NCBI RefSeq assembly: GCF_040822085.1 | Contig: NZ_CP162006.1 | Coordinates: forward strand, 2,604,001 to 2,668,000 | Origin: Rhodoferax sp. WC2427 | GTDB lineage: Bacteria > Pseudomonadota > Gammaproteobacteria > Burkholderiales > Burkholderiaceae_C | Length of the DNA: 64,000 bases | Reading direction: 5' to 3' | In this document: piece by piece, positions 9,108 to 22,088 of the stretch | How the letters are laid out: every line of letters starts with the position of its first letter | Position numbering within the stretch: the first letter of the stretch is position 1 | The notes under the pieces: model-generated | Seen by the model: the letters and a program-made list of their open reading frames with translations, nothing else | What the model was told of the DNA's origin: nothing | Database searches by the model: none | Program-made: the position numbers and the translations under genes

Positions 9108-9671
9108 CTAACTCGGACGCATCGGGCTCAAATCGCCCAGCGCGGCGCTGTCGATCAGGCCATAGTGGCCGGGCAGCGCGTAGTGCCACCATTCGTGGGG
9201 CAGGTGCTTGAAACCCGCGCCTTCCATCACCTGCAGCAGCAGCAGGCGGTTGGCCTGCGCCTGGGCTGAGACCTGTTCACTGAAATGGTGCGATGCGTCG
9301 CTCATGTCGTCGAAAGCCGTGCCCATGTCCAGCTCGGCCTCCTGCGCGTCCACCAGGGTCAGGTCCACCGCCGTGCCGCGCGTGTGGTTGGAGCCGATGG
9401 CGGGGTCGGCCACGTAGGCTTGGTCGGGCGCAGACTCCCACAGCAGCACCTGGGCCTCGTGCGGGCGAAAGGCATCAAAAATCTTCAGCCGCAGGCCCGA
9501 TTCCGCTGCCAGCAGCACGGCCTTGCGCAGGCAGGCTTCGGCATCGCGGTGCAGCAGGCAATGGGCGCGGTCGTAAATGGGGCGGCCCGCGATATTGTTG
9601 GCGGTGGCATAGGCCAGATCGAGCACGATGCCATGGGTTTCCGGGTGGACCTGGACGAGAGGATGGGGCAT
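9108..9671 (-). CDS. ddpX: D-alanyl-D-alanine dipeptidase, DdpX/VanX family
   Basis: A 187-residue zinc dipeptidase of family M15D. The signature SNHTRGTAVDLTL supplies zinc ligands His96 and Asp103, and EWWHY supplies catalytic Glu160 and zinc ligand His163. An Arg important for catalysis is probably in DAFRP near residue 69. No signal peptide is seen, as expected for a cytosolic enzyme that splits D-Ala-D-Ala to D-Ala. It is the first gene of the operon, 58 bp ahead of the binding-protein gene, matching the E. coli ddpXABCDF order. Such genes allow recycling of cell-wall dipeptide; this one is not accompanied by VanH or VanA, so it is not a resistance cluster. Confidence 0.93.
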   Translation of the reverse strand: MPHPLVQVHPETHGIVLDLAYATANNIAGRPIYDRAHCLLHRDAEACLRKAVLLAAESGLRLKIFDAFRPHEAQVLLWESAPDQAYVADPAIGSNHTRGTAVDLTLVDAQEAELDMGTAFDDMSDASHHFSEQVSAQAQANRLLLLQVMEGAGFKHLPHEWWHYALPGHYGLIDSAALGDLSPMRPS

Positions 9672-9862
9672 GGAGAGCTGTGGTTAAAAGAAGGTGCTTG
9701 TGCAATTTCCACCTACACTTATAGCTACTTATCTTATAGCAAATTGGTTGTCGCCAGCTCCGAGCGGCATCGCAGCAAAATTGAACGCACAAAAAAATAC
9801 AATGCGCGTTGTATGCAAAATATAAGATGGGCAGCGGTGCCTCTCCCTCACTAAGGATATCC

Positions 9863-10615
9863 GTGAAGCGCTTCGTATTTTCTTTGGCAGTGGGGCTCTT
9901 GTGCACGATGCACTGCCGGGCCCAAACCGACTCCGGATTGATCCGCCTGGCCACCCTGGAATGGCCGCCCTATAACGGCCTGCTGCTGCCCCAGGGCGGC
10001 CTGTCCAGCTACATCACCTCGGCGGTGGCCAAGGCGGCGGGCTACCGCCTGCTGACCGCGTCGTTCGAATGGAGCACCACCGTGCGCAAAGGCGAACAAG
10101 ACCCCCACTTTGACGGCTACTTTCCCGAGTACTTCAGCAAAGAACGGGAGCAGGCCTGCTACCTGTCGCATTCCATCGGCAACAGCGTTCTGGGGCTAGC
10201 CACCCTGCGAACGGCCCCCATCTACTGGAACGCCATCACCGACCTGGCCCCCTACAAGCTGGGGGTTGTCGATGGCTACCTTAACGGCGAGGCGCTGGAC
10301 CAGGCCATCCAGGCCAAGCGCCAACCGGTGGAAACCGGGACCAGCGATGCCGTGAATATCCAGAAACTTCGCACGGGCCAGGTCCGCGGCATCGTGGTGG
10401 ACAAGAACGTACTCAGGTATACCTTGTCGCGCACGGGTGGCACCGAGCACGTTGCGTTCAATACCCGGCCGATTGCGCAGTTGAGCCTGCACGTGTGCTT
10501 TCGGCGCACGCCCGCTGGTTTGCAGATGCGCAATGCCTTTGATACGGCCCTCGGGCACCAGAATGTGGTGCAGTTGGAAAGCACCTACTTCAAGATGTTC
10601 CCGCTGGGCCGCTGA
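9863..10615 (+). CDS. Periplasmic solute-binding protein of the amino-acid (SBP_bac_3) type
   Basis: About 250 residues with a signal peptide ending near CRAQ at residue 20. The start of the mature protein, RLATLEWPPYNGL, and the two-lobe layout resemble polar amino-acid-binding proteins (PBP type 2). GTG 9863 was chosen because AAGGA lies 5 bp upstream and the signal peptide begins there; an ATG 54 bp further up would add a non-signal extension. No transporter genes are adjacent, so it could be an orphan binding protein or a sensor-type component. The ligand is unknown. The downstream lipoprotein gene converges on it with an 11-bp gap. Confidence 0.7.
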   Translation: MKRFVFSLAVGLLCTMHCRAQTDSGLIRLATLEWPPYNGLLLPQGGLSSYITSAVAKAAGYRLLTASFEWSTTVRKGEQDPHFDGYFPEYFSKEREQACYLSHSIGNSVLGLATLRTAPIYWNAITDLAPYKLGVVDGYLNGEALDQAIQAKRQPVETGTSDAVNIQKLRTGQVRGIVVDKNVLRYTLSRTGGTEHVAFNTRPIAQLSLHVCFRRTPAGLQMRNAFDTALGHQNVVQLESTYFKMFPLGR

Positions 10616-10626
10616 ATGCCGCCCCG

Positions 10627-11127
10627 CTACGGTACCGCTGAGGCGGAGGCCGTGGCAGCCGGTACGGGGGACGCGGCTGGCGCAGAAGCAGGCTCGGCCA
10701 GCGGTTCCTCAAAGCGTTGGCCCGCAGGCAGCGGCAGGTAGGTAGAGGCATCTGCCGACCCCATGCCCCAGGTAAACCCGGCCGGGCCCTGTTCGGTGGT
10801 GCCCGAGCCAAAGCCACGCAAAGCCTCGGGAGCGGTAAACGCCATGCGCAGGTGCACCCCGCCATCGCAGTGCAGGGTCAACATACCCGCCGCCGTGGCG
10901 GTGTAGCGCAGATCACCCATACAGTTTTGGCTGGGTTGGCTGGATGACAGCCGCAGACTACCGCCGGAGCGATCATTGAGAATGGTGGCGCGGCCTTCCA
11001 GCAGCACGCCATTGACCACGGCGTAGGCCGGCACGCTGCTGGCCAGCCAGCCCTGCATGCGGGTATCCATCTTGGCGCAACCAAGCAGGGCCAGGATGGC
11101 CGCAAGCGCAGGAAAAAGAGCTTTCAT
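10627..11127 (-). CDS. Small lipoprotein of unknown function
   Basis: A 166-residue protein with a clear lipoprotein signal, LALLGC, with the acylated Cys at residue 17. The middle has several Gly/Ser/Thr-rich strands and two further Cys (about residues 69 and 88) that could form a disulfide in the periplasm. The C-terminal 30 residues are a low-complexity Ala/Pro/Ser tail. I do not recognise a named domain. It is convergent with the binding-protein gene. Confidence 0.7.
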   Translation of the reverse strand: MKALFPALAAILALLGCAKMDTRMQGWLASSVPAYAVVNGVLLEGRATILNDRSGGSLRLSSSQPSQNCMGDLRYTATAAGMLTLHCDGGVHLRMAFTAPEALRGFGSGTTEQGPAGFTWGMGSADASTYLPLPAGQRFEEPLAEPASAPAASPVPAATASASAVP

Positions 11128-11218
11128 CGCGCGATGGTAGCCCCATGGGCCAAGGACCTAAGCGCGGGGAAGCGGGTGCAAACCAGGCTATTTTTGCGCT
11201 TAGAACCGTTTCAATAAC

Positions 11219-11758
11219 TCAATCGTCGTCCGCCGGGTCCAGCGCCGGAAACAGCACGTCGGTGTAGCCCAGCTGCGTCAGGTCCCGCATGCGGGTGGGG
11301 TACAGCCTGCCGATCAGGTGGTCGCACTCGTGCTGCACCACGCGGGCGTGGAAGCCGTCCACCATGCGGTCGATGGGGTCGCCGTACTGGTCAAACCCGG
11401 TGTAGCGGATGCGCGACCAGCGCGGCACCAGTCCGCGCAGGCCCGGTACCGACAGGCAACCTTCCCAGTCGCTTTCTTCCGCGTCACCTATCGGCGTGAT
11501 CACCGGGTTGATCAGCACCGTAGGCGGCACAACGGGCCGGTCCGGGTAGCGCGGATTCACGTCCGCCGTGCCAAACACCACCAGCTGCAAATCCACCCCG
11601 ATCTGCGGCGCCGCCAGCCCCGCGCCGTTGACGGAGCGCATGGTGTCCAGCATGTCCGAGATGAGCAGGTGGAGTTCGTCGGTGTCGAATGCGGTCACCG
11701 GCTGGGCCGTGCGCAGCAGGCGCGGGTCGCCCATTTTGAGGATGGTGTGGAGGGTCAT
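11219..11758 (-). CDS. def: Peptide deformylase
   Basis: A 179-residue metallohydrolase that removes the N-formyl group from nascent proteins. All three motifs are present: [10 protein letters not shown] (motif 1), [11 protein letters not shown] (motif 2, metal-binding Cys) and QHECDHLIG (motif 3, two metal-binding His and catalytic Glu). ATG 11758 was chosen because it starts the conserved [12 protein letters not shown] segment; it overlaps the stop of the upstream hepT gene as ATGA. It is not next to fmt, so it may be a second deformylase in this genome. Its translation appears tied to a toxin-antitoxin pair (see findings). Confidence 0.95.
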   Translation of the reverse strand: MTLHTILKMGDPRLLRTAQPVTAFDTDELHLLISDMLDTMRSVNGAGLAAPQIGVDLQLVVFGTADVNPRYPDRPVVPPTVLINPVITPIGDAEESDWEGCLSVPGLRGLVPRWSRIRYTGFDQYGDPIDRMVDGFHARVVQHECDHLIGRLYPTRMRDLTQLGYTDVLFPALDPADDD

Positions 11759-12108
11759 GCTCGTTTTGGAATGGCTTGCAGCGCAGGCAACAAGTTCGGA
11801 ACATCGGTAGTCACGATGCTCCACAGGGTGTCATTGTCGATACCCAAATAGCCATGGATCAGCCGATTGCGCGTCGCTATGACCATGCGCCACGGAATCT
11901 CGGGATGGGCGGCGCGCACCGTGTCCGGAATGTGGGTTGCCGCTTCACCGATCAGTTCAATATTGCGTACCGTGGCATCGAAGCGCATGGCATCGCCGAC
12001 GAACTGGTTTTGGTCCAGTCCGTGGGTAAAAGCCAGCACCCGCTGGCAAAAACCGACCATATCGTCCAGATAAAACCGCCACTCGCGGCTCTGTGGCGCA
12101 TCAGACAT
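11755..12108 (-). CDS. hepT: HepT-like toxin (HEPN family, DUF86)
   Basis: A roughly 117-residue all-alpha HEPN protein. The diagnostic RNase/AMPylation segment is [12 protein letters not shown] (R-x4-H-x-Y) near residues 81-92, and [10 protein letters not shown] near 50 is also typical of DUF86. HepT proteins act as RNase toxins that are neutralised when MntA adds AMP groups to the Tyr of this motif. The start at 12108 overlaps mntA by 8 bp; in-frame ATGs at 12117 and 12129 are possible. The stop overlaps the def start as ATGA. Confidence 0.87.
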   Translation of the reverse strand: MSDAPQSREWRFYLDDMVGFCQRVLAFTHGLDQNQFVGDAMRFDATVRNIELIGEAATHIPDTVRAAHPEIPWRMVIATRNRLIHGYLGIDNDTLWSIVTTDVPNLLPALQAIPKRA

Positions 12109-12391
12109 GCACGGCATCCCGTTCCACATAAGGCCGAAGTTCCGGGCGCAAAGCCTTGTCGGTCACCAAGTCCACGGGACAACCCAACAGGTCTTCCAGG
12201 TAAAACTGCACCCCAAAATAGCGGGCTGAGGTGGCAGGGCCGTCGAAGGAGACAAGAACGTCCACGTCGCTGCGGGCCGTGGCGGTATCGCGGGCCATGG
12301 AGCCAAACAACGCCAATTGGACGACACCGAACAGGCGGCCCAAATGGGCTTTGTGCTGGGTCAAAAGCCCGAGAGTGGTTTGGCGGTCCAT
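12101..12391 (-). CDS. mntA: MntA-like minimal nucleotidyltransferase antitoxin
   Basis: A 96-residue MNT-fold protein with the motif GSMARDTATARSDVD, a match to GSx10DxD, which binds ATP and metal. MntA antitoxins inactivate HepT by AMPylation. The gene starts 9 bp after the ligA stop and overlaps hepT by about 8 bp, so the pair is read from the smc-zipA-ligA message unless it has its own promoter inside ligA. Confidence 0.88.
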   Translation of the reverse strand: MDRQTTLGLLTQHKAHLGRLFGVVQLALFGSMARDTATARSDVDVLVSFDGPATSARYFGVQFYLEDLLGCPVDLVTDKALRPELRPYVERDAVHV

Positions 12392-12400
12392 GGACGCAGT

Positions 12401-15531
<3,131 letters not shown>

Positions 15532-15533
15532 GA

Positions 15534-18500
15534 TCACATTTCGGCCATGGATAGGGCCGACTCCATATCGACTGCCACGATGCGTGAAACGCCCTGCTCC
15601 TGCATGGTCACACCAATCAGTTGCTGGGCCATTTCCATGGCGATCTTGTTGTGGCTGATGAAAAGAAACTGGGTTTCGCGGCTCATGCTGGAGACCAGTT
15701 TGGCGTAGCGCTCGGTGTTGGCGTCGTCCAGCGGCGCGTCCACTTCGTCGAGCAGGCAAAACGGTGCCGGGTTCAGCATGAATATCGCGAACACCAGGGC
15801 GATGGCCGTCAGGGCTTTTTCGCCGCCCGACAGCAGGTGGATGGTCTGGTTCTTCTTGCCCGGCGGCTGGGCGATGACCTGCACGCCCGAGTCCAGGATT
15901 TCGTCCCCGGTGATAACCAGGCGCGCATTACCGCCGCCAAACAGCTCGGGGAACATCTTGCCAAAGTGCTCGTTGACGGTGTTGAAGGTGCCCGACAGCA
16001 GCTCGCGGGTTTCGCCGTCGATTTTTTTGATGGCATCTTCCAGCGTGGTCATGGCCTCCACCAGGTCGGCGGTCTGGGCATCCAGGAACTGCTTGCGTTC
16101 GCGGGCCACCGTCAGCTCGTCCAGCGCGGCCAGGTTCACGGCCCCCAGGGCGGAGATTTCGCGGTTCAGCCGGTCGATTTCGCTTTGCATGCCGGGGATG
16201 CGCACATTGCCTTGCACGATGGAGGTAGCGATGGCCTCCAGGTCGGCATTGGCCTCGGTCAACAACTGGCTGAACTGCTCGGAGCCCAGGCGCGCGGCCT
16301 GCTCCTTGAGCTGGAATTCGGTGATGCGCTGGCGCAGTGGCTCCAGGGCGCGCTCGTTGTGCATGCGGGCCTCGTCGCTGGCGCGCAGGCGGGCGGTCAA
16401 ATCATCGTACTGGCTGCGCTGGGCGGCCATCTCGGCCTCGCGCTCCAGCTTTTGCGCCAGGGCGGTTTGCAGGCCGCCCTGGGCGGCGGCGTCGTTCAGG
16501 CGGCCCAGCTCGTCGGCCGCGCGCTGCTGCTCGCCGCTCAGGGCCACGGTTTGCTGCTGGGCCATGTCCAGCGAACGGCTCAGTTCGGCGCGGCGGGCCC
16601 CCAGGCTGCGCTGGGCAAAGGCCGCCTCCTGGGCCTGGCGCTCCAGGCTGCGCTGCTGTTCGCGGCACTCGGCCAGCTTGCGCTGCACTTCGATGACGCG
16701 CTCGTCGAGCTGGGCGTGGCGCTCCTGGCTGTCGGCGAGCTGCATGTCGAGTTCTTCAAACCGGCCTTCGGCGTTGACGCGGCGCTCATGCAGCTCGTCC
16801 AGCTGGGCCTCCACCTCGGCCAGGTCGCCTTCCAGCTGCTGGCTGCGCACGCGGGCCTGCTCGGCCAACTGGCCCAGGCGCAGGGTTTCGACCTGCAGCG
16901 CGTGGGCCTGGGTTTGCGCCTCGGTGGCTTCGCGCCGGGCGCTGACCAGGCGGCCGGACGACTCGTTGTAGGCCGCTTCGGCGCGCACCAGGGCGTAGCG
17001 GGTTTCCTCGTTGATCAGGGTCTGGGCGCGCAGTTGCTTCTCTAAATTCTCGATCTCTTGTGCCCGCGCCAGCAACCCGGCCTGCTCGGAATCAGGGGCG
17101 TAGAACGACACGCTGTGCGGGCCCACGGCGTGGCCGCTTTGCACGTAGATGACTTCGCCCGGCTGCAGCTGGCTGCGCTGGTGCAGGGCATCTTCAAAGC
17201 TGGGCGCCGTAAAACAGCCGTGCAGCCAGTCGGCCAGCAAGGCGGCCAGCCCGGCATCGTTCAAACGCAGCAGGTCCGCCAGCCGTGGCAAGGCGGTAGA
17301 ACCCTGCGACGGGCCTGCGGGCGGCGGGCTGTAGAAGGCCAGCTTGGCGGGCGGCACGTCGCGGCCATCCAGCCCGGCAAACGCGCGCACCATCTCCAGC
17401 CGGGACACGGCCAGCGCGCCCATGCGTTCGCGCAAAGCGCCTTCCAGCGCGTTTTCCCAGCCCTGCTCGATGTGCAGCTGGGTCCAGATGCCTTGCAGGC
17501 CGTCCAGGCCGTGGCGGGTCAGCCAGGGCTTGAGCTTGCCGTCGGTTTTGACTTTTTCCTGCAGCGCCTTGAGGGCTTCCATACGGGCCGAAATATCGGC
17601 CTGGCGGGCGGATTCGGTGTTGACGGCGGTCTGTTTGGCGCGGCGGTCTTCGTCGAGTTGCGGCAAAAATTCTTGCAGGTCGTGCAGGCGCGCAGCGGCG
17701 ACGCTGGCGGCTTCAGACGCTTCTTCCAGCTGGGCTTGCAGCTGGCCCAGGCGGGCTTCGTCGGGCGCGGCCAGGGCTTTTTTGTCGGCCAGCAGGCGCT
17801 CGCGGCGCTGGTCGAGCTGACGGCTTTGCTCTTCGATGCTGCGCTGGTCGGCGGCCAGCACCTGGATTTGCTGCTGCACCTGCACCACGCCCGTGCGCTG
17901 CTCATTAGCGGCACGGCTGGCGGACTGCAGGGCGTCTTCCAGGTCGGGGATTTGCCCGGCCTGCTCCTCCACCTGGGCGGCCAGCAATTCGGCTTTTTCT
18001 TCGGCCTCGATGCCGGTGGCTTCCAGATTCTCCAGCTCGTACTGCGCGTCTTCCTGGCGCGTGGCCCACTGCTGGATCTGCTCTTTCAGGGTGGCCATGC
18101 GCAGCTCGACGCGCTGGCGGCCTTCCACCACAAAGCGGATTTCGCCCTCCAGCCGCCCTACTTCGGCGCTGGCCTCATACAGTTTGCCCTGGGCGCGGTT
18201 CACGGCATCGCCCGCGTCGTAGTGCGCCTGGCGGATGGTTTCCAGCTCGGCTTCCACGTGGCGCAGGTCGGCGATGCGCGACTCCAGGTCGTTCACCGCC
18301 TGGGCGGCATCGGCCTTGACCTTGCTTTGGTCGGATTCGCTGTCGACCTTCTTCAAAAACCACAGCTGGTGCTGCTTGAGCGTGGCGCTGGCGTGCAGGC
18401 TGTTGTACTTCTGCGCCACCTCGGCCTGCTTTTCCAGGCGCTCCAGGTTGGCGTTGAGTTCGCGCAGGATGTCTTCCACCCGGGTCAGGTTCTCGCGGGT

Positions 18501-19058
18501 GTCGCCCAGGCGGTTTTCGGTTTCGCGGCGGCGCTCCTTGTATTTGGAGACGCCCGCGGCTTCTTCCAGGAACAGGCGCAGCTCTTCGGGGCGCGACTCG
18601 ATGATGCGGCTGATGGTGCCCTGGCCGATGATGGCGTAGGCGCGTGGCCCCAGGCCGGTGCCCAGGAACACATCCTGCACGTCGCGGCGGCGCACCGGCT
18701 GGTTATTGATGTAGTAGCTGCTGGTGCCGTCGCGGGTGAGCACGCGCTTGACGGCGATTTCGGCAAACTGGCCCCACTGGCCGCCTGCGCGGTGGTCGTT
18801 GTTCTCGAACACCAGCTCCACGCTGGCGCGGCTGGCCGGTTTGCGGGTGGTGGTGCCGTTGAAGATCACGTCCTGCATGGACTCACCGCGCAGCTCGCTG
18901 GCCTTGCTCTCGCCCAGCACCCAGCGCACCGCATCCATGATGTTGGACTTGCCGCAGCCGTTCGGCCCCACCACGCCGACCAGTTGCCCGGGCAGGTGGA
19001 AGGTGGTGGGTTCGGCAAAGGACTTGAAGCCCGCGAGCTTGATGGATTGGAGGCGCAC
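15534..19058 (-). CDS. smc: Chromosome segregation protein SMC
   Basis: A 1174-residue condensin ATPase. The N-terminal head has Walker A GPNGCGKSN near residues 32-40. Two long Gln/Glu/Ala-rich coiled coils flank a hinge near residues 500-640. The C-terminal head has the signature LSGGEKALTAIAL and Walker B PFCLLDEVDAPLDDANT. SMC extrudes loops and organises the nucleoid together with ScpA and ScpB, which are not in the window. The start is a GTG at 19058 preceding RLQSIKLAGFKSF, the conserved N-terminus. It is the first gene of the minus-strand run smc-zipA-ligA-mntA-hepT-def. Confidence 0.97.
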   Translation of the reverse strand: MRLQSIKLAGFKSFAEPTTFHLPGQLVGVVGPNGCGKSNIMDAVRWVLGESKASELRGESMQDVIFNGTTTRKPASRASVELVFENNDHRAGGQWGQFAEIAVKRVLTRDGTSSYYINNQPVRRRDVQDVFLGTGLGPRAYAIIGQGTISRIIESRPEELRLFLEEAAGVSKYKERRRETENRLGDTRENLTRVEDILRELNANLERLEKQAEVAQKYNSLHASATLKQHQLWFLKKVDSESDQSKVKADAAQAVNDLESRIADLRHVEAELETIRQAHYDAGDAVNRAQGKLYEASAEVGRLEGEIRFVVEGRQRVELRMATLKEQIQQWATRQEDAQYELENLEATGIEAEEKAELLAAQVEEQAGQIPDLEDALQSASRAANEQRTGVVQVQQQIQVLAADQRSIEEQSRQLDQRRERLLADKKALAAPDEARLGQLQAQLEEASEAASVAAARLHDLQEFLPQLDEDRRAKQTAVNTESARQADISARMEALKALQEKVKTDGKLKPWLTRHGLDGLQGIWTQLHIEQGWENALEGALRERMGALAVSRLEMVRAFAGLDGRDVPPAKLAFYSPPPAGPSQGSTALPRLADLLRLNDAGLAALLADWLHGCFTAPSFEDALHQRSQLQPGEVIYVQSGHAVGPHSVSFYAPDSEQAGLLARAQEIENLEKQLRAQTLINEETRYALVRAEAAYNESSGRLVSARREATEAQTQAHALQVETLRLGQLAEQARVRSQQLEGDLAEVEAQLDELHERRVNAEGRFEELDMQLADSQERHAQLDERVIEVQRKLAECREQQRSLERQAQEAAFAQRSLGARRAELSRSLDMAQQQTVALSGEQQRAADELGRLNDAAAQGGLQTALAQKLEREAEMAAQRSQYDDLTARLRASDEARMHNERALEPLRQRITEFQLKEQAARLGSEQFSQLLTEANADLEAIATSIVQGNVRIPGMQSEIDRLNREISALGAVNLAALDELTVARERKQFLDAQTADLVEAMTTLEDAIKKIDGETRELLSGTFNTVNEHFGKMFPELFGGGNARLVITGDEILDSGVQVIAQPPGKKNQTIHLLSGGEKALTAIALVFAIFMLNPAPFCLLDEVDAPLDDANTERYAKLVSSMSRETQFLFISHNKIAMEMAQQLIGVTMQEQGVSRIVAVDMESALSMAEM

Positions 19059-19174
19059 CGGTAAATGGGGGGCAAGTGCCTTGGTTGGGTGGTAGGTTTG
19101 TATGCAGCCGCAGTCGGCGCGAACACAAGCCAGTTTACCCGAGCCCCCCAGGGCGCTCTGGCGAAACTATGGCA

Positions 19175-19215
19175 AACAGCTATATTTACCGTAGCTGCCC
19201 GTGCTGGTGGTACCG
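19175..19215. repeat. Degenerate palindromic element copy upstream of smc and the ATPase gene
   Basis: CAGCTATATTTACCGTAGCTGCCCGTGCTGG closely resembles the left part of the element copy in purL (GCTATATCTTCGGTAGCTGC). The right arm is not recognisable. It lies in the 292-bp divergent gap 19059-19350, otherwise notable only for AT-rich sequence from about 19240. Confidence 0.45.
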
Positions 19216-19350
19216 GCGCCATATGCCTATTTTATGCCCCATGCAGGCACCCGCATCCATCCCGTTACCTCGGCTTTTATGGCCTCATTATTTCCAAAGG
19301 CATAAAATTACCCCGTAACGGATAATTAAACCCTAAAGAACTGGGAACCT

Positions 19351-20505
19351 ATGGCTGACACCTTTACCTACCGTCGCACGGCCCTGGCGGCCAGCTACTG
19401 CGATGCACTGGAAGGCCGCGGCATTCTGGACGCGACCTCGGGCCTGTTTCTGGCCGCGCCCCGGCGCACCGGCAAGTCCACCTTTCTGCGCGAAGACATG
19501 GTGCCCGAAATGCGCGCACGCGGCTGGCAAACCCTGTATGTGGACCTGTGGTCCGACCGCAGCCGCGACCCGGCCGAACTGATCATCGCGGTGGTGCGCG
19601 ACACCCTGGCTCAGCTCGACGGCCCGGTGCTCAAGGCTGCCAAAAGCGTGGGGCTGGACAAGCTCAACGTGCTGGGCGCGCTGAGCCTGGACCTGAACAA
19701 AATCGGCCAGCCCGGCGGGGCCACCCTGTCCGACGCGCTGGAGCGGCTGCACACCAAAAGCGGCAAACCCCTGGTGCTGCTGGTCGACGAAGCCCAGCAC
19801 GCCCTGTCTACCGAAGCGGGCACGCGGGCCATGTTTGCCCTCAAGGCGGCGCGCGACCGGCTCAACCAGGGCCGGGCCGTGCGTGGCCTGCACCTGGTGA
19901 TGACCGGCTCCAACCGCGACAAGCTCACGCACCTGGTGCTGCGCCGCAGCGAGCCGTTTTACGGCGCGGGGGTGACGCGCTTTCCGCTGCTGGACCGCGG
20001 CTTTGTAGAGGCCTATGCCGAATGGCTGCGGCCCCAATTTGCCGACGGCAAGGCCTTCAGCGCCGACACGCTGGAGCGGGCCTTCACCCTGGTGGGCCGC
20101 CGACCGGAAATGCTCAAGCGCGTAGTGGGCGAGGCGGTGGCCGACTGGGGCGGCGCGCAGGCGCTGGACGCGCTGATCGAACGCAACGCCCAAGAGATCC
20201 AGCACCGGGCCTGGCAGGAATTTGCCTCTACCTACAACGCCCTGCCCGACGCGCAAAAAGCCGTGCTGGACGCAATTGCCCGCCTCTCGCCCGACTACAC
20301 CCCGTTTGCCGAAGCCGCCCTGGCCGCCTACCAGGCGGTGGTGGGCAAGCCGCTGAACAACTCGGCCATCCAGGGCGCGCTGGACGCGCTGCGCGACAAG
20401 GAGCTGATCTGGCGTGCAGGCCGCGGCGACTATGCGTTTGAAGACGACGGCCTGCGCGCCTGGTACCTGGAACAGCACCCGCAACCGCAGTTGTTGGGGG
20501 CCTGA
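19351..20505 (+). CDS. Orphan P-loop ATPase with C-terminal winged-helix-like domain
   Basis: A 384-residue AAA/STAND-like ATPase. Walker A is APRRTGKST near residues 36-44, and Walker B is PLVLLVDEAQH near 145-155. A sensor-like segment LVMTGSNRDKL follows near 185, where the TGS sits at the sensor-1 position. The last 85 residues are helical and basic, ending ALRDKELIWRAG..DYAFEDDGLRAWYL, which looks like the winged-helix tail of the archaeal-ATPase-type family. The function is not known to me. There is no partner gene in the same direction; the gene is divergent from smc and convergent with livF. Confidence 0.75.
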   Translation: MADTFTYRRTALAASYCDALEGRGILDATSGLFLAAPRRTGKSTFLREDMVPEMRARGWQTLYVDLWSDRSRDPAELIIAVVRDTLAQLDGPVLKAAKSVGLDKLNVLGALSLDLNKIGQPGGATLSDALERLHTKSGKPLVLLVDEAQHALSTEAGTRAMFALKAARDRLNQGRAVRGLHLVMTGSNRDKLTHLVLRRSEPFYGAGVTRFPLLDRGFVEAYAEWLRPQFADGKAFSADTLERAFTLVGRRPEMLKRVVGEAVADWGGAQALDALIERNAQEIQHRAWQEFASTYNALPDAQKAVLDAIARLSPDYTPFAEAALAAYQAVVGKPLNNSAIQGALDALRDKELIWRAGRGDYAFEDDGLRAWYLEQHPQPQLLGA

Positions 20506-20518
20506 CCGGCACCGGCGC

Positions 20519-20577
20519 GCTATTGATTCCATAGCTGCTTACGCCCATGGAATAAGCGCAAACAGCCGATTTTTCTT
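20519..20577. repeat. Dispersed palindromic element, convergent junction ATPase/livF
   Basis: GCTATTGATTCCATAGCTGCTTACGCCCATGG with the right arm AATAAGCGCAAACAGCC and a T-rich end. It fills the gap between two convergent genes and could end both transcripts. Confidence 0.82.
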
Positions 20578-20593
20578 AAATCTGGAAAACCCT

Positions 20594-21311
<718 letters not shown>

Positions 21312-21319
<8 letters not shown>

Positions 21320-22088
21320 GGGCTACCTCACCATGTTCCACGTCATGTCCCAAGTACACCGCCTTGACCTGCGGGTCGTTGGCAATGGTCTGCGGGTCGC
21401 CTTCGGTGAGCACCGTGCCGTTGACCAGCACCGTCATGCGATTGGCAAAACTGAACACCAGGTCCATGTCGTGCTCGATCAGCAGAATCGACACCTCGGG
21501 CGGCAGCGCGGCCACGGTGTGCAGCAGCTCCTCGCGCTCGCCTGCGGGCACACCGGCCACCGGTTCGTCCAGCAGCAGCACGCGGGGTTCGCAGGCCAGG
21601 GCGATGGCGATTTCCAGCAGGCGGCGCTTGCCGTAGGCCAGCACCCGGGTTTCCTGGGCCATCACCGCGGTCAGGTGGAATTGCTCCAGCAATTCCTCGC
21701 AGCGCTGGGTCACATCGCGGCGCGCACCCAAAGCCTGCCACCACGATCCGCCCAGGCCCCGGTGCTGCGACACCACCATGGCCAGGGTTTCCAATGGGGT
21801 CAGCGAGTCGAACAACTGGTTGATCTGGAAGGTCCGCACCAGCCCACGGTGCACGCGCTGGTGCGGTGGCAGCTGGGTAATGTCTTGCCCTTCCAGCACG
21901 ATGCGGCCCGCGGTGGGCTGCAGCACGCCGGTCAGCAGGTTGATCAGCGTGGTCTTGCCCGCGCCGTTGGGGCCAATCAAGGCATGGCGCGCGCCCTGGT
22001 GCAGGTCCAGCGTGACGTTGTTGGTGGCGGTGATGCCGCCAAACTGCATCACCAGGCCCTGGGCCGAAAGTACCGTCTTGGTGCTCAT
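21312..22088 (-). CDS. livG: Branched-chain amino-acid-type ABC transporter ATPase LivG
   Basis: A 258-residue ABC ATPase. Walker A is GPNGAGKT, Walker B is VLLLDEPVAGVPAGE and the switch His is in LIEHDMDLV. The family's usual LSGGQ signature is replaced by the region LAYGKRRLLEIA, which is normal for LivG (YGxQR type). Its ATG overlaps the livM stop as ATGA and its stop overlaps livF. Confidence 0.92.

Noticed and set aside
9108..9671. ddpX as part of a vancomycin-resistance cluster
   Set aside because: No VanH or VanA/B ligase genes are near; the partner genes are a peptide importer, as in E. coli ddp.
9711..9750. CACTTATAGCTACTTATCTTATAGC before the binding-protein gene as another palindrome copy
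   Set aside because: Only TATAGCTACTTA is shared; no second arm is found, so it may be chance AT-rich promoter sequence.
15621..19064. Long plus-strand frames opposite smc (474, 418 and 668 codons)
   Set aside because: Antisense shadows of a coiled-coil gene with strong third-position GC; no recognisable protein features.
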